In this document: piece by piece, positions 33,601 to 41,917 of the stretch | Position numbering within the stretch: position 1 is the first letter of the stretch | Layout of the letters: every line of letters begins with the position of its first letter | Source: Hemicordylus capensis | Taxonomy: Eukaryota > Chordata > Lepidosauria > Squamata > Cordylidae | Reading direction: 5' to 3' | DNA length: 64,000 nucleotides | Assembly: GCF_027244095.1 (NCBI RefSeq) | Contig: NC_069670.1 | Location: 14,031,320 to 14,095,319, forward strand | The notes under the pieces: generated by a model | Databases searched by the model: none | Seen by the model: the letters and a program-made list of their open reading frames with translations, nothing else | What the model was told of the DNA's origin: nothing | Made by a program: the position numbers and the translations under genes

Positions 33601-34574
33601 CGCTTGCAAAACTCTGTGGAAGAAGGTGGCGTCTGGGCCCTTCAGTGAGAACTCCACTGCACTGCAAAGGATGTGGTTCGTTTTGAACTCTTCAACAGGG
33701 GGACGTAACACCGAAAAGAATTATATTTTCCTGGTCAGTCTTTAAACCCCCAAAGGAGCTGCTTTTAAATCACCTCAAGACAGGCGATCACAAAACAAAC
33801 ACATGCAAGATATAGGTGGCAGAAACAAGAAATCCTTCAGCAACAGCAACATCAGAGCCTCTGGATGGGGCAGTTTATAAATATAATAAATAAATAACAA
33901 ACAAACAATACATAAAAAGAGTCCAGCCAGTTCAGCGCCTGTTTTCATTTGGGGTGGGTGAGTAGAGGAACTAAACATCTCCAGGAAAGCAAACCACAAA
34001 GGCAACACCCCTCCCCTGGTGCTGATCCCTAGCATCTCTGGGATTCCAAGGTATACTGCTGCTGTGCATGGAGGTTCTGTTTAGCTCTCATGGCTAATAA
34101 TCATGACCTTTTGTGGAGGAGAAAGGTCAGACAGCGATCCCTGTTGTGGGTGTTAGCATGCAAATAATACACAACCGTATCCCTTTTTCCATATGGGAGA
34201 GGAGCTGTTTTGCACAAAGCTCTCTCAATAAGTCATAGCCGTCGGGCTTTTTAAAATGCCGTTTGAATAATTCGACACACAGATAAAATGACCAATGTTA
34301 GGAACAAGAGGACCCTGGGGATGGGGGCGGGAGTGAAGGCAGCCGTCACACTTACCGGGAAGCCAGCCCAGATGGGACAAGAATTCCGGGTTGGGATCTC
34401 AGGGGTGCTGGTGGTCACCAGCAGACTCAGCGTCACGATCAGGACGCCCAGGATCATCTGGATGAAGCCCAGGAGGAGGGTGATCTGCAGCCAGGCGCGG
34501 CGGACACGCAGGTGGGTGAAGCTGTGGGACGTGCGGGCGGTCAGCGAGTAACTGGAGTCGCTGCGAGAGGGCAT
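21618..34574 (-). CDS. ENTREP3: ENTREP3 (FAM189B), endosomal transmembrane adaptor with PY motifs, complete
   Basis: Twelve coding exons: 34574-34356, 32469-32413, 31056-30946, 30583-30470, 29596-29489, 28452-28292, 27755-27656, 27476-27389, 26863-26327, 25113-25057, 23927-23662 and 21782-21618. They join in phase to 660 aa (human 668). Residues 29-54, about 70-85, 93-113 and 168-196 form four membrane segments, with a cysteine-rich loop (about 130-167) before the last. The cytoplasmic tail has PPxY motifs at 239-243 (PPPYY), 244-247 (PPEY) and 276-279 (PPSY), which in this family bind WW domains of NEDD4-type ligases and WWOX. SPSEDSCLL, SVDYVLFRSIQRSRA, RSHSDPG and the C-terminal SCGDLSSTSSLRRLLSGRRL block match human closely. 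An acceptor near 34605 suggests an upstream noncoding exon. The donor of exon 6 directly abuts a SINE. Gene identity is very secure; the weakest joins are around the short exon 10 (25113-25057). Confidence 0.95.
21783..23661. other. ENTREP3 intron 11
   Basis: Holds a reverse CR1 tail (about 21916-22085), a reverse AGGGTTGCCA-type element piece (22435-22560), a (TTA)n run with an L2-like piece (23180-23290) and an (AATG) run near 23440. The 22690-23140 part is unassigned. Confidence 0.55.
21916..22085 (-). mobile_element. CR1 LINE 3' end
   Basis: Reverse GAACATAAGAACAGCCCTGC and CACACAGTGGCCCACCAGAT; the sense strand ends in TTCTTATG-type octamers. Confidence 0.7.
24113..24410 (-). mobile_element. 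CR1 LINE 3' end
   Basis: Reverse copy from AAGAACATCAGAACAGCCCT through AGACCTCTCCTCCATGAAGT to the TGGCTGTCGCCACATCTCAT segment. Confidence 0.75.
24456..24738 (+). mobile_element. tRNA/Bov-B SINE type C with internal triplication
   Basis: GCGGCACAGCCGGGAAATGA through CACCAACTCGACGGCACCC. A 16-bp unit GGGGAACACCTCTATT occurs three times in tandem near 24540-24587. Confidence 0.8.
25571..25608. repeat. 38-nt loopless palindrome in ENTREP3 intron 9
   Basis: GACAGTTTTAACCCAGTAC is followed at once by its reverse complement with one mismatch. Confidence 0.9.
25631..25797. repeat. Two opposed L2 3' ends
   Basis: Reverse TTTATTTATTTAGCATATTT at 25631-25700 and a forward CCGCCCAGAGCCTTTGAATG with an (AATC)n tail at 25725-25797. 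Confidence 0.55.
27050..27287 (+). mobile_element. tRNA/Bov-B SINE type C
   Basis: AAATGGCGCAGCAGGGAAGC, GGTTCGAATCCCCGCTGG and CACCGACTGGACGGCACAAC; lies in ENTREP3 intron 8. Confidence 0.8.
27949..28092 (-). mobile_element. L2 LINE 3' end
   Basis: (ATTT)n then TTGTATACCGCTTTTCACTA and AACAATCCCAAGACGGTTCA, in reverse. Confidence 0.65.
28110..28286 (+). mobile_element. 5S-headed SINE abutting the ENTREP3 exon 6 donor
   Basis: GAGAGCTGGTCTGGTGGTAG, TTAGCTAAGCAGGGTCCGCC and GGAGCCACTCTGGGAAGAGC. Homology stops at GGCAGCATC, about 6 nt from the exon end at 28292. Confidence 0.8.
28540..28635. mobile_element. hAT-like palindromic short element
   Basis: GACTACAACTCCCATCACCC and complement GATGATGGGAGTTGTAGTT, in ENTREP3 intron 5. 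Confidence 0.6.
28655..28955 (-). mobile_element. 5S-headed SINE, near full length
   Basis: Reverse GGAAGCTGCCATATACTGAG to TACCACCAGACCAGCTCTCC, including the complement of the 5S-like region. Confidence 0.8.
29768..29860 (-). mobile_element. Unclassified reptile-type retroposed repeat
   Basis: AACAAAGAGCCCTGTAGCAC, TTGAAGTCTAACAGATTTAT; a phrase I know as common in reptile genomes but cannot place in a family. Confidence 0.4.
31352..31470 (-). mobile_element. Decayed CR1 3' end
   Basis: GAACACAAGAGCCCTGTAGG and CCATCCAGTCCAGGATCTTG in reverse sense. Confidence 0.45.
31672..31905 (-). mobile_element. tRNA/Bov-B SINE type C
   Basis: Reverse, from GTGTCGACTCCTGGCGACCA to CCAGCGGGGATTTGAACTGG; followed directly by a type B SINE body. 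Confidence 0.8.
31906..32045 (+). mobile_element. Type B SINE, 5'-truncated
   Basis: CTTGCTGGGTGACTCTGGGC through CTCCTTGGAGGAAGAGCGGG and ATAAATGTAAAATAATG. Confidence 0.75.
32665..32836 (+). mobile_element. Type B SINE, partial
   Basis: GTTCGAATTCCCATTCCACC and CACAGGGTTGTTGTGAGGAT, upstream of the ENTREP3 exon 2. Confidence 0.6.
33028..33135. mobile_element. hAT-like palindromic short element
   Basis: CCTCCAGATGTTGGTGAACT, ACTACAACTCCCATCTTCC and a decayed complement TGCTGGGAGTTGTGGTCG. Confidence 0.55.
33853..33910 (+). mobile_element. L2 3' end scrap
   Basis: CAGAGCCTCTGGATGGGGCA, GTTTATAAATATAATAAAT and an AAAC run. The rest of 33140-34250 is unassigned intron. Confidence 0.45.
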
Positions 34575-34605
34575 GACGCTGCCCCAGGGAGCCCAGCAAA
34601 AGAGC

Positions 34606-36343
34606 TGGAAAGCGGGCAGAGTCAGGCCCTGGGAACCAGACGCCAGCGGAGGATCCCGCAGCAGGCCCCAAGAAGAGAGAAAGGACGTTGTTCCCTTAAA
34701 GTGCTTGCATTAAACAGCAAAGATCCAAATCCAGTGGGCTCTGCAGGCTGACCCTACGCTGAGGAAAAGGAGTGGCGTTGCATTGGAGCTGCTATGGATT
34801 CACCAGGGCACCGCCCCAGAAGAGGTAACTGCCAAGGGAACAGTGCCCCTGAGCATGCACAGCCAGCTCCCACATAGACACGTGAGAGGAGGCCCAAGGG
34901 ATTCCAGTCTGAGCAAGGTGGGTCTTCCGCTCCAGCACCTTCTCGCTGTCTTGAAATCCAACCACCAGGAGGAGGACAGGAGGGATCAGGACCCCGTCTC
35001 AGGAAGACGATGCAGATTTGGGGGCCCTGTCTCCCAAGCAAGTCACTGGCCAGGATCAGGACCGTCGACACTTGGTTTCAGAACAGGAACCAGCCCGGCC
35101 ACAGAACGCCAAGGGGAGACAGCCGGATGTAACCAGCTCGCTGCCCCAAAATGCGGCTCCAGAAAATCACCCCGACTTAAAACTTGAGGTGGGCAGAAGC
35201 AGAGGGTTGCAAACACGAGATTTCCCCCTTGTCTTGCTAGGAAAAAATCCCGCCTGGCGTTGAAAGAGAGGAGAAAGCTCACCCTGTCAGCAGCCCGATT
35301 ATTCTGAATACAAACCGGTGGCCAGGAGCTGCAGTCGGATGGTCTTGGCGATGTGCTATCCACATGAAACTAGGCCCGCGGACCCCTGAGAGACGCCGAA
35401 GGCAGGGATAAGGGCGGTGAAGCCGCAGCAAAGAGGGTCTCCGCCGTTCTCCGCAGCTGGGCTCAGCACCATCCTTCCAGAATCACAAGTCACAGGTTAG
35501 GGGCCATGGATGGGCGCAGGAGCAGATTTGCTCCCCAGAAGGCAGGGATGCAAGAGAACGACAAAAGGGGATCGGGAATCGGCCAGCTCTCCTTCCAGCC
35601 GGAGGAAAAAGATAAAACGATAAAAGGGCTCCCAGATAAGCCATGAATTCCCAGCGGGCCCCAGTTTCGCCCTCCCTGGCTCCCTGACAGCCACACTTGC
35701 TCCAGAGCTAGCAGATGGACGGGGGAACATGGGTGGGGGGGAAATATCTGGACTCCGTTCCAGCCCCACAGAGGTCTCTAACTGGACCACTGGCAACCCA
35801 GTCTGGGTCTGCGGTATCCAGCCCAAGGCGTGTGGCGAGGGGCTCTGAAGGCACCAATCTTGTCAGGCAGAGGTGGCGAAGCTCAGCACAAAAACATTGC
35901 CGGGAGAAGTTGGGGTGTGGGTGTGGGTGTGGGTGTGTTTCCCAGCAGTTCTTAGTGGTGGCTCAATTCCAGCCGAGCCATCTCCTGAAATGCGCCATCC
36001 AGAAAGGGCTCTTCTCTCCCTGGCAGGCAGAAAGCGTCAGATCCTGGAGGCCAAAGAAGAGCGAAGGGCCACCGGGCAGAATCTCTGGGAAGGATGCCGC
36101 CGCGGCCACCGCCACCGCCTCGCAGATGCTTCTTCCATCCCAGCCTCCACAGAGGCGTCACCTGCCAAACTTTGCTGGGAGTTGGCTCCGACCAGAGGCC
36201 TCTAGGAAGTCCCGACTGCCTCCTGTAGGTGTGGGCACAAGGCACCCAGAGACCCGGGGTCAGCCTCCTGGGTTCCAGCACGGCCTCCCCACCACCACCA
36301 CCCTCTCGGCCCCCAAACGTAGTGGCAGCAGCTGCAGCCTTAC
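34606..36343. other. Probable ENTREP3 5'UTR intron, no repeat or coding exon recognised
   Basis: Mostly unique, moderately GC-rich sequence. A short GTGGGT run lies at 35915-35936. Long open frames here on either strand show no recognisable protein. Confidence 0.4.
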
Positions 36344-36545
36344 CAGGGATGGGCAGAGCCTGCTTTCTCAGCTGCAGGGCAGCTCTGGGCCAGAGATGCT
36401 CTAGGCACCGCCTCCCCCGGCAGGCGCCTGCATCCCTCTCTGGAGGATGCTCGGGCTGGTGCTGATGCTGCAGGGAGGGGGAGGAGGAGGAGGAAGAAGA
36501 GCACGCCCTGCCGTGCGGCATCGTGGGAGTCGTAGTTCCCTGGCC
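36344..36545 (-). promoter_or_regulatory. ENTREP3: Candidate ENTREP3 promoter and noncoding first exon
   Basis: GC-rich block 1.8 kb upstream of the ENTREP3 ATG. The minus strand has a consensus donor CTG|GTAAGG with the exon ending at 36344, fitting the acceptor near 34605. At 36517-36537 the minus strand reads ACTACGACTCCCACGATGCC, close to the ZNF143/Staf (SBS) promoter motif. Exon extent and start site are inferred. Confidence 0.4.
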
Positions 36546-37100
36546 AAGGAGCAGGAAGATGGACTTTTTGCCTAGAGGCTTGCAAGGCTGCAGAGACGGA
36601 AGCAGATGCATTGCTCTGGGGTCATATTCCAATTCTCATCCCCGGAACTGCCTGCCACTCTTTCTCATAGATGGCTGAAGATTCTTCGCTGCCATGTGCA
36701 ACTCTGCCTTCAGGCTGCCCGCCTCCCACTGTTTAAAAGCCCGGGGAGAGTATTTATCCTTTTTGCAAATGCTAACTTTGAGGAACACAAGGGATCCACA
36801 CGGACAGTTACGCAGCGAGGTCAACACGCACCCAGCCGCCCTGCATGGCACGTGTGGTGTGTGGAACCGCATCGGGTGTTAAAAGAGAGGCCTCCGTTCC
36901 CCACTCAGGGCTTTGACTTCTGGGGACTTGGAGGAAGGAAAAGGAACCCGGGCCAAGGGGCTTATATTGGCCCAAAGCAAGAAGGAAGCATTTGAGACGA
37001 GGTGTGGGTGCCGGAATTCAGTCTAGAAACAATTTTTAAAATGGGCACTTATAAATCCGGCCCCTGAGCTGGTTTTATGAGCATTCCTTATAGTCAGTCA

Positions 37101-37408
37101 AGAGAGGAGAGCTGGTCTGGTGGTAGCAAGCATGACTTGTCCCCTTAGCTAAGCAGGGTCTGCCCTGGTTGCATATGAATGGGAGACTTGATGTGTGAGC
37201 AGCACTGGAAGAGATTCCCCTCAGGGGATGGAGCCGCTCTGGGAAGAGCAGAAGGTTCCAAGCTCCCTCCCTGGCAGCTTCTCCAAGACAGGGCTGAGAG
37301 AGACTCCTGCCTGCAACCTTGGAGAAGCCGCTGCCAGTCTGTGAAGACAATCCTGAGCTAGATAGACCAATGGTCTGACTCAGTAAACGGCAGCTTCCTC
37401 GGTTCCTT
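37101..37408 (+). mobile_element. 5S-headed SINE, full-length reference copy
   Basis: Order: AGAGCTGGTCTGGTGGTAGC head; 5S-like AGCTAAGCAGGGTC (37147-37160) and AATGGGAGAC; GGAGCCGCTCTGGGAAGAGC; tRNA-SINE body TCCCTCCCTGGCAG; end GGTCTGACTCAGTAAACGGC. Confidence 0.85.
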
Positions 37409-37554
37409 TCCAGTTTCCCCCTGCACAGGATAATTCCAAGGCTGAAGCAAGAAGGTGCTCTTACAGGCACCTGTCCAAACAACTGTGGTTGCTTTTTTAG
37501 TTATCAGTGCATTCGATTCTTATCCTGTCTTTTCTGCAAAGAGCTCGCGGCGTT

Positions 37555-37740
37555 ACCCATGGTTCTTTCCCCTCCCCTTCTCTACACAACAACCCTGAGA
37601 GGTGGGCAAGGCAGAGAGATAATGGCTAGCACAAGATCACTCAGGGAGCTGCAGGACAGAATGAAGATCTGAACCCACGTCTCACTGGTTCTAGTCGAAT
37701 CCTTTAATCAGTTCTCTACGCTACACTGATTCTAGTAGCG
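37555..37740 (-). mobile_element. Decayed tRNA-type SINE
   Basis: ACAACAACCCTGAGAGGTGG and GATCTGAACCCACGTCTCAC resemble an old reverse type B relative. Confidence 0.4.
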
Positions 37741-37765
37741 AGGCCAGCAGTAAAATACTTCTGCA

Positions 37766-37906
37766 CCAGGGCGGCTCAGTTTCAGCCCTCCTGCAGATGT
37801 TGGCCTACAACTCCCATAATCCCGGATTATTGGCCACTGTGGCAGGGGGTTATGGGAGTTGTAGTCCAAAAAACAGCTGGGGAGGAGCTAAATTGAGCAG
37901 GCCTGC
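37766..37906. mobile_element. hAT-like palindromic short element
   Basis: CCTACAACTCCCATAATCCC and complement GGGTTATGGGAGTTGTAGTC frame a 30-nt centre. Confidence 0.6.
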
Positions 37907-38840
37907 ACCATCTGCACAGAGTATCCTCTTCATTTCTCTCTCTGCTCTCTCTCCCTGGGGATGAGGACAAAAACAAGGACCAAACCTATTCTTGGCATGA
38001 AATGTATAGCAGCAGAATCAAACTAGCTCTCTAAAGCACCTGGCCCGGTCACTCCGCTTTCATCCAGAGCGAAATATCCTGCAAACAGTATGTTAAGGCC
38101 GTCTCCTACTATTAAAAGGTTTCCAGAGAGTCGCCGAAGAGAATGTCCCAAAGATATCGCTGCTCGTGACAGCTCAAGGGAAGCCTCCATATACAGAGGC
38201 AGTATATCTTGGAGGGGGTCACCCAAGGCTGGAAACAAACCGGGGGAAGCCAGCCTCTTCACGCCCTGAGCTTCTAGAGGCATCCGGAGAGCTGCGGCTG
38301 GAAAGAGGAGGCTGGATCCCGACAGGCTGATCCATCACCACGCTGTAGCTCTTGGAGGGCTGTGGTTGGGGAGGAGAGGCAGCTGGAAAGGGCAGCCGTT
38401 CCTGCTATTAGCTCCCCTCTCCTCTCTCCTGCCTGCCATCAAGGCTTCTCCCCGGAGGCCTTCCATCACGGCTAATGGAAGTGCTTCCTCTGCCCGTGGC
38501 TGCCGCCCAGATCCTTTCCTCTTCCCTGCCCCACACTAAGTGCAGGCAAGCGGGAGCTGGTGGAAACCACCCCACACGGGCCAGGCCCCGTGTGCTCCTT
38601 CATCACCCCCCCACACCCGGCACCCCAGCGAAAGTCGGCCAAGCAGGTGGTAGCCGCCCGGGAAGGCTTTTCCTCTGCCAGGGACGAACCCTCCACTCCC
38701 AAGCCTGCCGCTAGCGAATGCCCCATCACGCCACACCCAGTGCTGGCTTTCGGAGGAAAGAAATGCCAGGAACATCGCCCCACAACCCAGAAGGCCTTTT
38801 TCCATGGGGTGTGGGGGTGTGCATGCGTGTGTGTAAGTGT

Positions 38841-39066
38841 AAAGGTAAAGTGTGCCTTCTCGGCTCGTGGTGACTGCAGAGACCTGTGGTTGTCTTTGGT
38901 AGAATACAGGAGGGGTTCGCCATTGACATCTCCTGCACAGTCTGAGATATCGCCTTTCAGCATCTTCCTAGATCGCTGCTGCCCGATACAGGTGTTTCTG
39001 GGAAACATACCAGCGGGGATTCGAACCAGCAACCTCACGCTTGCTAGGCAAGTCATTTCCCACTGT
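38841..39066 (-). mobile_element. tRNA/Bov-B SINE type C
   Basis: Reverse, from CTGTGGTTGTCTTTGGTAG through CCAGCGGGGATTCGAACCAG. Confidence 0.75.
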
Positions 39067-39137
39067 GCATAATTTGCATAATAGGCAAAACAGGCCACCC
39101 GGATTTGGGAAGCTTGAATGTGGCAACCCTACACTTA

Positions 39138-39302
39138 GGAAGAGCAATCTGCCTGCAGAAAGGTCCCAGTTCCCTTCTGGGCATCTCCAGATAGGGCCGA
39201 GAGAGACTCCTGGCTGCAACCTTGGAGAAGCCGCTGCCAGTCTGGGTAGACAATGCTGAGCTAAATGGACCAAGGGCCTGACTCAGTATATGGCAGCTTC
39301 CC
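39138..39302 (+). mobile_element. 5S/tRNA-Ala-type SINE 3' part
   Basis: CCTGCAGAAAGGTCCCAG, GACTCCTGGCTGCAACCTTG and CTGACTCAGTATATGGCAGC. Confidence 0.7.
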
Positions 39303-39415
39303 ATCTTCCTAACGCTCTGAGATAAACCCCAGGGCTCTCCCCCCACAAGCATACCTAACTCGGGGCCCACACAAAACCAACACAATTCAGTTGGTCTTTT
39401 TCCTCCCCTGCCCAA

Positions 39416-39416
<1 letters not shown>

Positions 39417-39449
<33 letters not shown>
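39417..39449. repeat. (AC)n microsatellite
   Basis: About 16 AC units, outside the predicted SCAMP3 transcript. Confidence 0.9.
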
Positions 39450-39451
<2 letters not shown>

Positions 39452-40030
39452 CTTGTTGCAGGGAAACCCACCACTACCCACAGTGTTAGATCCACTGAGC
39501 ATGCTTGTTACTCAGAAGAATCCTGGTTACACGCAGATATGGATATACGGTCTGTAACCACCATTTTGTGGGGTTCTTTTCTCTCACTTTGGTGACGGAT
39601 GAAGGCCTGGTACCATGATCAATAAAGCTTTGAATCGGAGGGAACGGTGCGGCCCCTGCTTACAAAAAACCCTAACCTGAGGGGAGGATTTCTCCAACAA
39701 CAGAGATATCCAAGCAGGATCCGAGCTCTCTTGTGACATCGTGACAGCCGCCGGGAACTGTCCAAGATTTCGCTCAAGCAACAACCCGCCTTGCAAACCC
39801 CGCGTACGTGGACTAAAAAAGTGTCGCTGAGCTCACGCAGTGTCGCTCTTTCTCGGCTCGGTGTGACCTACAGCTGCCATCGCATCCCTAGGGACCGGCA
39901 GGCAAGGGAGGAATGTGCTTCGATGCTGGATCCATCCTCAGCTCTTTTCCCTACAGGGCCGACGTCTCTCACTTCTCTGCAGTGCAGGCCCCAGCACACC
40001 AGCCCAGAAGACAAGCGAGTTAAAATGTCG

Positions 40031-40036
40031 TTTATT
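40031..40036 (-). terminator. SCAMP3: Candidate SCAMP3 poly(A) signal AATAAA
   Basis: Plus-strand TTTATT at this place reads AATAAA on the minus strand, about 1.9 kb past the SCAMP3 stop. No earlier clean hexamer was noticed. The implied 3'UTR includes two complementary CA/TG tracts and several poly-G runs. Confidence 0.55.
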
Positions 40037-41114
40037 CCTTAAATAAAATCCCATGAGTTACCTTGCATTTGGCACAGCAAAATAATAATAATCATCATCA
40101 TCAAGGAGAAACGCACGCCCCCCCACCACACACACACATATACAAAAACACAAAAAGGACAAGAAAGTCCAACATGTTCTCGAGGGGGGTGGGCGGGCGT
40201 ATGGGGGGGGGAGAGCAAAAATACGGAGGCAGGGAAATATCGAGAAGTCCAGAAGTGCCAGAGACACAGAAGCAGAGATGCATCCGATACGGGCTCAAAT
40301 GGCTGGAATGAGGCAGAGAGGAGAGGAAACGCTCCTGCTAGAGGGAGATCTGGAACCAGCAGGAGGTGGAGGAGGAACACGCTCACCGGGGGGGGGGGGG
40401 GACACACACGAAGCGGTCCCTCTGCTCCACAATGGCGAGGGCCAAGGAGCAGGAGGCGACAGAGAAGCCAACCAAGACACAGAGGTGGCGGCGTTGGGGG
40501 GGGGAGCGATACCCTGTGGTCGTCTGGTGGTGGTGGTTGTGGGAGTGGGAGAGAGAAATGGAACCCGGGAAAACCAGACACATCAGCCCCCTTGAAGAGG
40601 AAGACAGCCCTGTACGGAAGATCAGGCCGGCTATGGAGATGCAGGTGGGTGGGAGAAATCAGGGGCCCCCCCAGGCCTCGAGGAAAAAGAAGGCATGGAA
40701 GAAGGGCTCTGCACAGGGAGCCATTCACAAGACCGCCCCGGACAAGAAGCACACACAGGGCAGAGCAAAACTCCTGCAACTAATAAGGCAGTTGACCAAA
40801 TATATATGAGTCAACTATATAGTTGACTATATAGGCCCAACACTGGCCCCTACTGGACAATGCCGGCAAAAAAAAACCAACGAAACCAAAAAACCCGACA
40901 AGACACCCTGCAGAGCGGGAGCACCCTGACGGGAAGCATGCCCACAGAACAGCTGCCTGCAGTCCGAAAAGGGCACTATAAGCCAGTGAGGGCGACGGCA
41001 GGAACCTTATGGTACCTCTTCCCCCCCACCGGATACCTGTCTGGGGCAACTCCGTGCTCTCGGCTGCCGCGGTCAGAACAGGAGGAAGCAACCCCTTTCA
41101 CGGGCGGGGGGGGA

Positions 41115-41116
<2 letters not shown>

Positions 41117-41160
<44 letters not shown>
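41117..41160. repeat. (AC)22 microsatellite in SCAMP3 3'UTR
   Basis: Uninterrupted; reads (GT)n in the transcript. Confidence 0.95.
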
Positions 41161-41163
<3 letters not shown>

Positions 41164-41440
41164 AGATTTCAAGGGGGAAGTTAAAACCCGTTTGGCACAA
41201 CAGATGGTTCTGCATTCCTACCAAGCAGGCTGCAGCATCCGTAGCAGATCGGTGGGGCTGATGTTTACGGTGAGGAGGGCAGGCAGCTATCCAACAGGCT
41301 CAGGAGTCCTTGCCGCAGCATCGCCATGCAAGGAAAACTGGGCACATGCGGGCTGAATTTCCAAGAGGTCCGGGTGCCATAAAAGGGCAACCTTCTCTGG
41401 AAGAAAGAGGGGCTTATGCAACAGCCGGAGGGCACAGGAA

Positions 41441-41444
<4 letters not shown>

Positions 41445-41485
<41 letters not shown>
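41445..41485. repeat. (TG)20 microsatellite in SCAMP3 3'UTR
   Basis: Uninterrupted; reads (CA)n in the transcript, complementary to the tract at 41117. Confidence 0.95.
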
Positions 41486-41487
<2 letters not shown>

Positions 41488-41917
41488 GGGGAGGGGAGGT
41501 CCCTGCAGCTCCCCACCTCGGCTAAACTGGGGGAAGGAGGGAGCGAATTTCCAAAGAGGCTCTGGCAAAGTAGGTCAGTTGTAGCGAGGCAGTTCCCTGA
41601 AAGGGACAGTCAGTGGCCTGCAAGAGGAGAAACTTTCTGCAGCATGCCATGGAAGGAACGGTGGGGCGGAGGGGGGACGTGGGGCGGGGGGGGGGGGTTT
41701 GCTGGTGGAGGGAGGAGTGAGGATGAGACAGCAGTAACACGTCCATGCAGAAACCGGGGCACAAAGGCAGGGCAGAACCTCCTAATCAGCGCGTGAAGGG
41801 ACTCCGATGAGAGCGGAAAGTGCAACTTGGTTTCTTCTTCCGTCGAAGCCGCCCCAACCCCGCCGCGGGACGGGGCCCGAGGAAGAGCTGCAGCCGCCGA
41901 TTCCAACCCACCACCCG

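Larger units (their letters stand above)
36546..40030. other. Intergenic interval between ENTREP3 and SCAMP3
   Basis: Holds a full 5S-headed SINE, an older SINE relic, an hAT-like palindrome, a tRNA/Bov-B SINE, a SINE 3' part and an AC microsatellite, all listed separately. An open minus frame at 38023-38283 is unassigned. No exon of a known gene was found. Confidence 0.6.

Noticed and set aside
35952-36632. 226-codon minus-strand open frame at the ENTREP3 promoter
   Set aside because: Spans the candidate noncoding exon and its donor; composition reflects GC-rich promoter DNA and GAG runs, no known domain.
40039-40779. 246-codon minus-strand open frame
   Set aside because: Lies in the predicted SCAMP3 3'UTR; low-complexity P/S/L-rich translation caused by poly-C and CA runs, no start context or homology.
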